Below the pieces are notes generated by a model, which worked only from the letters and a program-made list of their open reading frames with translations, was not told the origin of the DNA and did no database searches. Positions 15,478 through 23,523 of a stretch of DNA of 47,547 nucleotides are shown here, in pieces (position 1 is the stretch's first letter; every line of letters begins with the position of its first letter). The stretch comes from an uncultured Lachnospiraceae bacterium (lineage in GTDB: Bacteria > Bacillota > Clostridia > Lachnospirales > Lachnospiraceae): assembly GCA_947652925.1 (NCBI GenBank), contig CANTEW010000018.1:1-47547 (forward strand), in the 5' to 3' direction. A program made the position numbers and the translations under genes.

Positions 15478-16100
15478 TTCGCCGCACCTCCCTTCCGTGA
15501 CACAAGCCCCTTTATCCCAAAAGCAACAAGCCCCGCCACAGCCGCTGCCAGCAGCAGGCTGATGGACGAAAGATCCCAGGCAAAAATATCGATCAGCAGC
15601 ATGGCCCCGCAGGAAGCGACCATGATACCACGTGACAACAGACCCTTTTCCATCTTCCTGATCATCTTGAGCGCCGCCCTGAAGATCAGAAGACCCACGC
15701 CTATCTTGATGCCTTTGAACGCATACGCCACCAGCGGGATATCCAAAAAACTGTCAAAATAAGCCGCGATCAGCAGGATGATGCTAAAAGATGGGACAAC
15801 GATCCCCAGCGTCGCTGTCACCGCCCCCAGGAGCCCCGCCTGCCTGAACCCCACAAACGTGGCACAGTTGATCGCTATAGGCCCCGGCGTGGCTTCCGCC
15901 ACGACCACCACATCCATCATCTCCTCATGGGTGATCCAGCCCTTCTTCGCCACACATGCGTCCTCGATCAAAGAGATCATGGCATAACCGCCGCCGAATG
16001 TGAACAGCCCTATCTTAAAGAATGTGAAAAACAGATCGATCAAGATCCCCACTTTGCTCTCCTGTATCCCTAAAATAAACGCCTCTAACGACTCCCGCAT
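15474..16100 (-). CDS. Chromate-type (CHR) transporter subunit, N-terminal partner
   Basis: A 208-aa membrane protein with the second CHR domain (FFKIGLFTFGGGYAMISLI; EATPGPIAINCATFVGF). It overlaps the upstream MOSC-MogA gene by 16 bp and the downstream CHR gene by 4 bp, so the three are translated as a unit. The two CHR proteins are dissimilar enough to be a heterodimer with opposite topology, as known for short-chain pairs. Substrate unresolved. Confidence 0.85.
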   Translation of the reverse strand: MRESLEAFILGIQESKVGILIDLFFTFFKIGLFTFGGGYAMISLIEDACVAKKGWITHEEMMDVVVVAEATPGPIAINCATFVGFRQAGLLGAVTATLGIVVPSFSIILLIAAYFDSFLDIPLVAYAFKGIKIGVGLLIFRAALKMIRKMEKGLLSRGIMVASCGAMLLIDIFAWDLSSISLLLAAAVAGLVAFGIKGLVSRKGGAAK

Positions 16101-17020
16101 TCCCCCGCTGTCCCTCTGAGGATACCCAGGCCATGTTCCAACTGGGGCAGTACATACTCCAGACTTTCTCTGACCGCTTTCGGGCTCCCCGGGAGATTGA
16201 TGATCAATGTTTTTTTGCGGATGCCGGAGACAGCGCGGCTGAGCATAGCTCGTCCTGTTATCGTCAGAGAGTATTGACGGATCGCATCCGCGATGCCATT
16301 GGCCATGCGGTCGCAGACCCCGATCGTCGCCTCCGGCGTCAGATCGCGCTCAGAAAATCCCGTCCCGCCCGTTGTAAAGATCACATTCACCTGCCGCTGA
16401 TCTGCCAGTCGGCAGAGCTGTGTGGATAAAGGCTCTTTTCCATCCGGAAGGAGCAGCGTCTCCACTACACGGTAACCCTCTTTTTCCAACATCTCCTGGA
16501 TGACGGGCCCGCTCTTGTCTTCCCGCTCTCCCTTCGCGCCTTTATCGCTCAATGTGACCACCGCCGCCGTGAATGGACGGTCGTCCGGGAGCGGTAACAT
16601 CTCGATGGTATCCCCCGTCTTGATCTTGCCCCCTTTGATCACCTGGGTGAACACCCCTTCCCTGGGCATGATGCAGTCGCCCACCGCGTGGAAGATCGCA
16701 CAGTGACTGTGACATTCCTTACCGATCTGCGTGAGTTCCAATATCGCTTCTCCGATCTGGAACCTGGTCCCCACCGGCACCTGCCGCAGATCGAACCCCT
16801 CCACCACAAGGTTCTCACCAAAATCCCCAAAATCAACCTCCGCTCCTTTCGCGCGGAATCCTTCTATCTTTTCAAAAGACAGAAGGCTCACCTGGCGGTG
16901 CCACTTGCCTCCATGGGCATCCTTCTCGATCCCCCAATCCTCGATCAGCGTCGCCTCGTCCACAGGTTCCTTCTGCACACCTTTTTTCTCACTGATGCAT
17001 ATCGCCAATATCTTTCCCAT
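16085..17020 (-). CDS. MOSC-MogA fusion protein
   Basis: A 311-aa fusion. Residues 1-~145 are a complete MOSC domain with the conserved IGKECHSHC and GDCIMPREGVF motifs. Residues ~150-311 are a MogA/MoaB molybdopterin adenylyltransferase domain (VTLSDKGAKGEREDKSG, FTTGGTGFSERDLTPEAT, LPGSPKAVRE). MogA adenylylates molybdopterin before MoeA adds molybdenum, and so complements the moeA gene on the opposite strand. The start at 17020 follows a TAGGAGGA site. It is the first gene of the operon with the two CHR transporters and is preceded by a structured leader. Confidence 0.93.
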   Translation of the reverse strand: MGKILAICISEKKGVQKEPVDEATLIEDWGIEKDAHGGKWHRQVSLLSFEKIEGFRAKGAEVDFGDFGENLVVEGFDLRQVPVGTRFQIGEAILELTQIGKECHSHCAIFHAVGDCIMPREGVFTQVIKGGKIKTGDTIEMLPLPDDRPFTAAVVTLSDKGAKGEREDKSGPVIQEMLEKEGYRVVETLLLPDGKEPLSTQLCRLADQRQVNVIFTTGGTGFSERDLTPEATIGVCDRMANGIADAIRQYSLTITGRAMLSRAVSGIRKKTLIINLPGSPKAVRESLEYVLPQLEHGLGILRGTAGECGSR

Positions 17021-17046
17021 AAGACCATCCTCCTATACTCATATCC

Positions 17047-17106
17047 CTCTAGCCGTCCGCCATCTGCTCCGTGCCCTTGGCACTTCCACATGGCCGCTGC
17101 CCGGAG
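17047..17106 (-). promoter_or_regulatory. Structured leader upstream of the MOSC-MogA gene
   Basis: On the minus strand CTCCG (17106-17102) pairs with CGGAG (17071-17067), enclosing a GTGCC/GGCAC hairpin (17083-17079 with 17075-17071; the shared base needs one shift). GCCAT in the enclosed loop (17094-17090) can pair with ATGGC downstream (17063-17059), giving a pseudoknot. The structure ends ~27 nt before the start codon. Position in a Moco-gene leader suggests a cofactor- or metal-sensing RNA. It does not clearly match the Moco riboswitch consensus I know. Confidence 0.5.
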
Positions 17107-17311
17107 TTTCCATAGTAAGTTTTCAGATAATATGTTATCATAAAGATGACCGATCGTAAACTATACAAGTATCTTTGTTTTACGCCGAATGGGCAGACCT
17201 GTATCTTAAAACATATTGATAAACTGTAAAATACATGGTATGGTATGGTATAGACATCCACAAGAAGATCGTACGTCCACCATACACGCAATAAAGGAGG
17301 GATCGTTCTAT

Positions 17312-17458
17312 ATGTCTGATAAACAAATGAAAGGAATGATCGAATTTATGGACGAAAAAGGATCGAGCGATAAAGAGATCCTCGACTGTTTCCGCAGGAT
17401 GTGCGGAGCAGATCCCAGTCCAAATGACCAGATCCAGGATAAAGAAAATGAGTCTTAG
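17312..17458 (+). CDS. Small ORF, 48 aa, unknown
   Basis: A 48-residue charged protein (starts MSDKQMKGMIEFMDEKG, two Cys, acidic tail) with an AAAGGAGG ribosome site 11 nt before the ATG, which supports expression. The longer in-frame extension upstream has no ribosome site. The TAG stop lies in TAGAGTGCGTTTTAA, a diverged copy of the MITE end seen at 6322. Function unrecognised; it could be a helical regulatory peptide. Confidence 0.55.
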   Translation: MSDKQMKGMIEFMDEKGSSDKEILDCFRRMCGADPSPNDQIQDKENES

Positions 17459-17472
17459 AGTGCGTTTTAAGG
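17456..17472 (+). repeat. Diverged MITE end
   Basis: TTAGAGTGCGTTTTAAG resembles the MITE terminus TAGAGTGTGTTTGAAAA with a few substitutions. It contains the stop codon of the 48-aa ORF. The matching opposite end is not seen nearby. Confidence 0.5.
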
Positions 17473-17538
17473 GATCCGGGTAAGATCCGTGATCTGAGCG
17501 GCTGCGGATCGTACGAAATGTTAGAACACCATATCCTG

Positions 17539-17572
17539 AAAAGACCGCCGCCCAGCTGGACAGCGGTCTTTT
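17539..17572. terminator. Bidirectional terminator
   Basis: AAAAGACCGC (17539-17548) and its exact complement (17563-17572) form a stem with A/T-rich outer ends, so it gives U runs on both strands. It separates the 48-aa ORF from the convergent ABC permease gene. Confidence 0.85.
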
Positions 17573-17598
17573 GCCCTATACCTGTCAGACCGACGCAT

Positions 17599-20064
17599 TT
17601 AATCTGAAAACCGGATCCGCTCGATCATGCTCTGCCGCCGGAATATACGCATGACCAGATAGGTGAGCGCTAACTGTATGACAAAGACTACCGCTGTCAG
17701 AAAAGCCGCCTGCCAGACCGGATAGTGATAGCCGACGATCCCCAGTATCCCATTTTCTCTGGCATACAAAAATACAAGATATCCAGCCAGTGATCCTATG
17801 CTCAAGGACAAGCCCAGCGTCCCGGCTGTATAAAACATCCCTTCCAGCTGGAGCATACGCACCATCTGTTTTTCAGACAGGCCGATGGCCTGCAGGATAC
17901 CCAGTTCCCTGCGCCTCACATAGATACTGTTGATCATGGTGTTGACCAGGTTCATGATGCCGATGCCTCCAAGGACCGCCATGAATACATAACAGATCTG
18001 GGATGTGAATCCGGAATTTTTCTCATTGTATGCAACTCTTTCCTCATACGTCTCCAGTCCCAGAAATTCCTGCCCTTCCAAGATAGCCCGAAGGCTCTGT
18101 TCCGCATTTTCTGTCTGATCCTTCTCTGTATCCACCGACCAATAATAATCCATGGGACGGCCGCATAGTGTATCCACCACTTCTTTCGGGAGCAGGAAAC
18201 CTGCATAATGGCGTAGTCCCTCCGGCATATCCGCCACCGCTGCGATCTCAAAGGATCTCTCTGTCTGTCCGTCCCCGGTCTCCAAGATCATGTCCACTGT
18301 GTCCCCCACTTTCCAGTCCGGCGCCCAGTGCAGCATATTCTTATCCATGAGGATCTTATCCCCCTGGTACAGCTCCTCATACGTCACATCCCCCTGGACG
18401 ATACTGTCTTCCATCCTGGCGGCATACTCTTTTGGTATGCCGATGATACTGTCCCTCCAGAACTGATCCCCGTCCATCAGATCTTTCAGATATACATGCA
18501 GCTCACTGGATCTTGTGATCTTCTTTACACCGGGGATGCTGCCGATCTCTTTTTCCAGATCCTCATTTAACGGATCATCTTTACAGATGGCTGTCCATTC
18601 CCGTTCCGGGTGCATCTTGTCGCCTGAACGGCTCTCCACCGAGATCAGCAGGTCATCAAACATCTCCGCCCTCGCGATCTCTCTTGGATCCGCACAGGAT
18701 AATACCGTGGACAGCACCATGAAAAGGATCCCTGTCAGACTCAGTGTGACCACTGTCAGCAATGTGCGCTTCTTATTCCGGGAAAGGTTCGCGCCTGTGA
18801 GAGCCGTCAGGCTCATCTCCCTGTGTCCTTTCCTCTTCTCCTGCCGGATCTTCATGTCCCCATTGTAGCGCATCGCCTCCACCGGTGTGATCTTGGAAGC
18901 GATCTGCATAGGCCGTATCAGAGACACGGCCACTGTCACCAATGTGACCGCAACAGCCATGATATAGATCCACGGCTTCCATAGGGGGATCCGGCCCTGG
19001 CTGATGATCTGCGCCATGACTTTACCCTGGGCATTGTCACCGAAAGACATCCAGAGATATCGGAGTCCCATCTTTGACAAGACAGTACCCAGCGCCAGCC
19101 CTACAGGGATCGCGATCCCCGCCACCAGCATCCCTTCTCTGAAGACCATCTGGCGCACCTGCCGTTTTGTAGCGCCCAGAGCTTTAATCTTTCCATATTC
19201 CTGCACTTTGTATATCATAGAGATATAATAGATACTGCAGATCGTCATGATCCCTGCCAGTACCACGATGAGGAGGACACACACAACACCTGTGTAAAAA
19301 GCAGGATCCACATAATTCGCCCACAACAGATCCCCATTCGACACCACATCTCCTTCCGGGACTCCTAAATCCGCCGCCATATCCTCCATGATCTCTTCAA
19401 TGGCATCTTTCGTCATATCATCCGCCCCGGCGACCCGGAACATGGCCCGGTATCTCCGGCTCTCTCTTGGCTGTCTTGCCTCCATAAGATCCCTCGACAC
19501 CAGTGCAAAATACGCATTTGTCTCTTTCTGCTCTTTCGTCGTGGGGAGTATCCCGGTGATCACAAGATCCTCACTCTGCTCAAGCCCGAGACCATCCGGC
19601 TCTATGACCTGAAAAGGCACCCGTATCGTGTCGCCGACCCCCGCCGCGATCCCCAGCTGTTCCAGGATCCCTTCTGACACACAGATCTCATTTCCCCGCT
19701 CTGGCAGATATCCTTCTTCCAGTCCTATCTTGCCTAGACCCTGTGCCGTTTCATCCACATAGATCATCAACACCGTCCCGTCTTCTATAGGGATCTGCGC
19801 CACGTCCTGACGGAGTCCCATGACCTCCACCTCTGCCCGGTGCCGCAGTTCTGCCGCTGTATCCTCATCCACATCCCGGTACATCCCATGGAACGTCGGA
19901 TACATCTCATTGACAGCCGCTTTCTGGGCGTCTATCTCCCCGAAGCCGATCGTCGGTATGACAAAAAGGAGCAGTGTGGTCAGGATGACCGCTATGCCTG
20001 TCAGCGCATTTTTCCCCTTATTCTGTTTAAAATTCGCCCATGCTGTCTGGCTCACCGTATTCAT
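17599..20064 (-). CDS. ABC transporter permease with two FtsX domains
   Basis: An 821-aa membrane permease of the MacB/FtsX superfamily. A first membrane helix lies at ~17-40. The first FtsX core (three helices) is at ~250-390 and the second at ~690-815 (LGIMNLVNTMINSIYVRRRELGILQAIGLSEKQM is the second copy's motif). Two large extracytoplasmic regions lie between. Such proteins work with a LolD/MacB-type ATPase to export lipids, peptides or antibiotics. The ATPase gene overlaps by 4 bp. An OmpR-type two-component system lies 1.7 kb away. Substrate unknown. Confidence 0.9.
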   Translation of the reverse strand: MNTVSQTAWANFKQNKGKNALTGIAVILTTLLLFVIPTIGFGEIDAQKAAVNEMYPTFHGMYRDVDEDTAAELRHRAEVEVMGLRQDVAQIPIEDGTVLMIYVDETAQGLGKIGLEEGYLPERGNEICVSEGILEQLGIAAGVGDTIRVPFQVIEPDGLGLEQSEDLVITGILPTTKEQKETNAYFALVSRDLMEARQPRESRRYRAMFRVAGADDMTKDAIEEIMEDMAADLGVPEGDVVSNGDLLWANYVDPAFYTGVVCVLLIVVLAGIMTICSIYYISMIYKVQEYGKIKALGATKRQVRQMVFREGMLVAGIAIPVGLALGTVLSKMGLRYLWMSFGDNAQGKVMAQIISQGRIPLWKPWIYIMAVAVTLVTVAVSLIRPMQIASKITPVEAMRYNGDMKIRQEKRKGHREMSLTALTGANLSRNKKRTLLTVVTLSLTGILFMVLSTVLSCADPREIARAEMFDDLLISVESRSGDKMHPEREWTAICKDDPLNEDLEKEIGSIPGVKKITRSSELHVYLKDLMDGDQFWRDSIIGIPKEYAARMEDSIVQGDVTYEELYQGDKILMDKNMLHWAPDWKVGDTVDMILETGDGQTERSFEIAAVADMPEGLRHYAGFLLPKEVVDTLCGRPMDYYWSVDTEKDQTENAEQSLRAILEGQEFLGLETYEERVAYNEKNSGFTSQICYVFMAVLGGIGIMNLVNTMINSIYVRRRELGILQAIGLSEKQMVRMLQLEGMFYTAGTLGLSLSIGSLAGYLVFLYARENGILGIVGYHYPVWQAAFLTAVVFVIQLALTYLVMRIFRRQSMIERIRFSD

Positions 20065-20735
20065 CTGCTCACCACCTTACCGTCCGCGATCACCAGCGCC
20101 CTGTCTGCCATCTGGGATATGGTCTCATCGTGGGTGATCATCACCAGAGTCTGCCCATATTCATTTACACAGGCTTTCATCAGAGAAATGACTTCAAGCT
20201 CCGTGCTGGAATCCAGGCTGCCCGTAGGCTCATCCGCCAAAATGATCGCCGGCCTGGACGCCAGGGCGCGCGCGATGGCCACTCGCTGCTGCTGACCCCC
20301 GGACAGGGTATTCGGCAGGGAGGACAGCTTATCCCGGATCCCTATCTTGTCCGCCAGATCCAGGATAAAGCCCCTGTCCGCCTTCTTCTTATCCAGCCCT
20401 ATGGGGAGGACGATATTTTCCCATACATTCAGAGAAGGGATCAGATTGAAGTCCTGGAATATGAATCCGATCTTACGCCGCCTGAAGACCGCCAGCTGCT
20501 CGTCTTTCAGACTGAACACATCCTTCCCCTCGATCAGGACCTTGCCGCTGTCCGGCCGGTCCAAAGCCCCCAGCATATGGAGCAGGGTACTCTTTCCTGA
20601 ACCGGAACGCCCCACGATAGCTGTAAATCCGCCCCGCTGGATATGCATCGTCGTATGATCGATGGCCTTGACGATGTTCTCCCCGCTTCCATAATATTTA
20701 CACAGATCTACTGTCTCCAGTATCCACTCACTCAT
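20061..20735 (-). CDS. ABC transporter ATP-binding protein, MacB/LolD type
   Basis: A 224-aa ATPase with Walker A GRSGSGKST (~39-47), Q-loop FIFQDFNLIPSLNVWENI, signature LSGGQQQRVAIARAL and Walker B IILADEPTGSLDS, typical of the MacB/LolD/BceA group. It is translationally coupled to the FtsX permease that follows. First gene of its operon. Confidence 0.94.
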   Translation of the reverse strand: MSEWILETVDLCKYYGSGENIVKAIDHTTMHIQRGGFTAIVGRSGSGKSTLLHMLGALDRPDSGKVLIEGKDVFSLKDEQLAVFRRRKIGFIFQDFNLIPSLNVWENIVLPIGLDKKKADRGFILDLADKIGIRDKLSSLPNTLSGGQQQRVAIARALASRPAIILADEPTGSLDSSTELEVISLMKACVNEYGQTLVMITHDETISQMADRALVIADGKVVSR

Positions 20736-20848
20736 ACTGATACCCCTTTCACGTTTGGTCTTCTAACATCTTACACCCGGATCCTTACAAAAAAGACGCA
20801 GAAAAGATAACAGATCTGTAAGAAGATCCGCCGGCTGCAGGAATGGGT

Positions 20849-20868
20849 TTTAAACACGCTTTAGAGTA
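20849..20868 (-). repeat. Diverged solo MITE end
   Basis: Read on the minus strand, TAAAGCGTGTTTAAAACCC matches the 19-bp MITE end at 6322 at most positions. It lies between the divergent ABC operon and the DUF2284-like gene. No second end is visible. Confidence 0.5.
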
Positions 20869-20907
20869 ATGGCCGGTAATCTACTCTGGGCATATCTTTC
20901 AATGGTA

Positions 20908-20936
20908 TTGAAAGGAAGATCTGCATGTGATAAAAT
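20908..20936 (+). promoter_or_regulatory. Promoter of the DUF2284-like gene
   Basis: TTGAAA (20908-20913) and TAAAAT (20931-20936) with a 17-bp spacer. The -35 is part of the inverted repeat CTTTCAATGGTATTGAAAG. The leader to the gene is ~150 nt. Otherwise the 356-bp gap 20736-21091 shows only the solo MITE end. Confidence 0.6.
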
Positions 20937-21091
20937 GAAAACGATCTATGTCAACCATATGTCACGATCTGCACCCAATGCTATATATAGAAGATCTGTC
21001 CAGGATACGGGATACATATCCCACAGAATGGGACGTATAAACGGCATGGATAGACAGACATGTCAATTTAGAAAGGATGTATAAAACACAT

Positions 21092-21637
21092 ATGAACGGA
21101 AAAGAACTTGTCAAACTAGCATTAGATCTGGGGTTCTCAGATGCCGCTCTGATGGATACGGAGGATCTGGTATTCCTCCCCAATTTCCGGACCCTGTGCG
21201 AGGAAAATATGTGCGGAAAATACGGTGTCAATTACGCCTGTCCGCCTGACTGCGGGACCGTGGAAGAGATGCGCAGGAAAGTCCTGCACTGGAGACAGGC
21301 ACTGGTGATGCAGACCATGTGGGATATCGCCGATCCTCTGGATAATGGAGAGATCAAGCCAGCCAAGGCGCAGCATAACAAGATGACCCGTCAGCTGATC
21401 GATCGAGCGGGAGGACAGGGGCTGATGATCGGTGTGAGCGGCTGCAGTCTCTGCGATCCCTGTGCCATCACAACAGGGGAACCCTGTCGTTTTCCCGAGC
21501 TGCAATACTCCTGCATGTCCGCTTACTGTATTTTTGTCAACAAGATGGCGGAACACTGCCATATGGATCATAAATGTGTTCCCGGGATCACCACTTTTTT
21601 CAGCATGTACTGTTTTGATGAGAGGGAGGACGGATGA
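21092..21637 (+). CDS. DUF2284-like Cys-rich putative metal-binding protein
   Basis: A 181-aa cytoplasmic protein. Conserved cysteine clusters are visible: CEENMCGKYGVNYACPPDCG near the N-terminus and SGCSLCDPC...EPCRFPELQYSC...YC later, as in the predicted metal-binding DUF2284 family of anaerobes. Fe-S or zinc binding is likely; the function is unknown. The ATG at 21092 was preferred because the upstream in-frame ATG at 21077 overlaps the AAAGGA ribosome site. The gene is convergent with the sensor kinase gene and separates it from the ABC operon. Confidence 0.8.
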   Translation: MNGKELVKLALDLGFSDAALMDTEDLVFLPNFRTLCEENMCGKYGVNYACPPDCGTVEEMRRKVLHWRQALVMQTMWDIADPLDNGEIKPAKAQHNKMTRQLIDRAGGQGLMIGVSGCSLCDPCAITTGEPCRFPELQYSCMSAYCIFVNKMAEHCHMDHKCVPGITTFFSMYCFDEREDG

Positions 21638-21720
21638 CCCGTCCCCCTCTCTCCACATGAGCCATGTCGGCCCCTTAGAAAAACGGGTCAGGGATCTGCT
21701 GTATGATCTTTACACAACGG

Positions 21721-22863
21721 TCAGGAAGCCACAGGGACCGTGACCACGAACACACTCCCTTTCCGTCCCTTCTTCACGCAGATCGTCCCGCCCTGTGCCT
21801 CCAGTATCCTCCGTGACAGATAGAGTCCCACTCCGGATCCTTCTGTTTCCTGTACTCTCCGGGCGCGCCCTCTGTAAAAGCGCCGGAATATACGGTTCAT
21901 CTCCCCTTTGTCTATGCCCATACCCTCGTCTTCGATCTCGAGCAGGTAATGGCTGACCATGCGCTTCACCCGGATCTCTATGGAAGTCCCGCTTTCTGAA
22001 TATTTCACGCCGTTGTCCAGGATATTGATAAGGGCTTCCTGTGTCCAATGAGGATCCAGATACACTTCCCTGTCCTCAAACTCATTGACCGACAGCGAGA
22101 TGCCTTTATCATAAGCTTTCATATAGACACTGTTCACCGCACCCTGCAAGATGCTCCGCAGGTCCACCCATACTCTATCGATCTGGATCATATTGGCTTC
22201 CAGCCTGGACACCTGTACAAGGGAACTGATCAGCTCTTCCAGCTTATCCACTTCCCGGCGCCCCTGCAGCAGGAATCCTTTCTGTTCTTCTCTCGTAAAG
22301 CTGTCCACATCTGCGATCTCATAACACATTTTCAGCGAGGCCAGGGGGGTCTTGAGCTGATGGGACACATCTGTGACCAACGCTTTCGTCTTCTCCTCCT
22401 CCTGCTCCATCTTGTCCTTTAAGATCTTATTCGACTCCTCCGCCTGCAGCAGCTTGTCACTGAGTGCAAATATCTCCAGCTCCAATCTCTCCTGTCTTTT
22501 CTTCTGAAATAAGATCAGTATCCCCAACAACAAGGCCAGAAGAGCCGTCACAGAAAGCTGCACCGGAAAAAATGCGGCGACTGAGGGGGAACGGGATGCA
22601 TAGACGCCCACATATCCATACCTCTCATCCGCCCTCCGGCCTTCCATCACCGCTCTCTCCCGGTCAGCAGCCAGTTTTCCCCTCATGACGCTCACGTATT
22701 CTCTCTCTGTCTCCGGCTCCATGAGGATCAGCTGGCCCAGCATCTCTTCATCCTGGACGCGCACTGTCTCCCTCCACGCCAGCACAGACACCACGCTCCC
22801 GACCGCCAAACAAAAAAGCAGCCCTCCGAAAAGGACTACTCTTTTAACACTTCCTTTGTCCAT
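21721..22863 (-). CDS. Sensor histidine kinase
   Basis: A 380-aa membrane sensor. Membrane helices lie at ~9-29 and ~100-120, enclosing an extracytoplasmic domain of ~70 residues. The phosphoacceptor is H168 in DVSHQLKTPLASL. The N box (INILDNGVKYSE), G1 (DEGMGID) and G2 (GSGVGLYLSRRI) motifs of the ATPase domain are intact. It overlaps the response-regulator gene by 28 bp. The stimulus is unknown, but a cell-envelope signal is likely given the nearby MacB-type exporter. Confidence 0.93.
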   Translation of the reverse strand: MDKGSVKRVVLFGGLLFCLAVGSVVSVLAWRETVRVQDEEMLGQLILMEPETEREYVSVMRGKLAADRERAVMEGRRADERYGYVGVYASRSPSVAAFFPVQLSVTALLALLLGILILFQKKRQERLELEIFALSDKLLQAEESNKILKDKMEQEEEKTKALVTDVSHQLKTPLASLKMCYEIADVDSFTREEQKGFLLQGRREVDKLEELISSLVQVSRLEANMIQIDRVWVDLRSILQGAVNSVYMKAYDKGISLSVNEFEDREVYLDPHWTQEALINILDNGVKYSESGTSIEIRVKRMVSHYLLEIEDEGMGIDKGEMNRIFRRFYRGRARRVQETEGSGVGLYLSRRILEAQGGTICVKKGRKGSVFVVTVPVAS

Positions 22864-23513
22864 ATATACCCAATACCCCTCACGTTCTGTATCCCGTCGT
22901 TATCCAGTTTCTTCCTCAAACGGCTGATGTTCACCGGGACCGTGTTGTCATCCATAAACTGTCCGTCCATGTCCCACACGGCATCCGCGATCTGCTCTTT
23001 AGAGAAGATCTGTCTGGGATTTTCCAGAAAGAAGATCAGGAGCTGCATCTCTTTCTTGCTGAGAGAGAGCGGCTCCTGCCCTTTCCAGACTTTCATCTCC
23101 CGCAGCGAGATCCGTATATCCCCACACACAAGATAAGCAGCATCCGCCACCTCCACCCGTTTCATCAGTGCATGGACTTTGGACACCAGCACCATCAGGC
23201 TAAAGGGCTTTGTGATGTAATCATCCGCCCCCAGATCATAGCCATTCACGATATCGATCTCCTGGTCCAACGCTGTGAGGAATATGAGATACACACTGCT
23301 GTGTTCCCGCACCCGGCGGCAGAATTCTATCCCATCCCCATCCTCCAGCGTGATATCTGTGATGACCAGGTGTACCTCATGCCGTTCCATCAGCTCCTCT
23401 GCCTGGGACATGCCAAACGCCTGGAGGACGTGATACCCTTCTCTTTCCAGGCGCATGGCGATCCCCCGGTTCAGATTCTCATCATCTTCCAACAAAAGGA
23501 TCGTTTTCTGCAC
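22836..23513 (-). CDS. OmpR/PhoB-type response regulator
   Basis: A 225-aa regulator. The receiver domain (1-~118) has the acidic pair ED/D at 9-11, phosphoacceptor D53 in VITDITLED, and YITKPFS. The C-terminal winged helix (~128-222) has the typical VNISRLRKKL and RGIGYIW motifs. It starts with GTG only 10 bp after the ilvE stop, so it may be partly cotranscribed with ilvE. Cognate kinase follows directly. Confidence 0.93.
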   Translation of the reverse strand: MQKTILLLEDDENLNRGIAMRLEREGYHVLQAFGMSQAEELMERHEVHLVITDITLEDGDGIEFCRRVREHSSVYLIFLTALDQEIDIVNGYDLGADDYITKPFSLMVLVSKVHALMKRVEVADAAYLVCGDIRISLREMKVWKGQEPLSLSKKEMQLLIFFLENPRQIFSKEQIADAVWDMDGQFMDDNTVPVNISRLRKKLDNDGIQNVRGIGYIWTKEVLKE

Positions 23514-23523
23514 AGCCTCTGTC

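Noticed and set aside
17047-17106. Confident annotation as the known Moco riboswitch
   Set aside because: Context fits, but I could not match the conserved segments from memory, so only a structured-leader call is made.
20869-21084. Possible 71-aa gene before the DUF2284-like gene
   Set aside because: It spans the promoter and leader, has no ribosome site and a composition unlike a protein.
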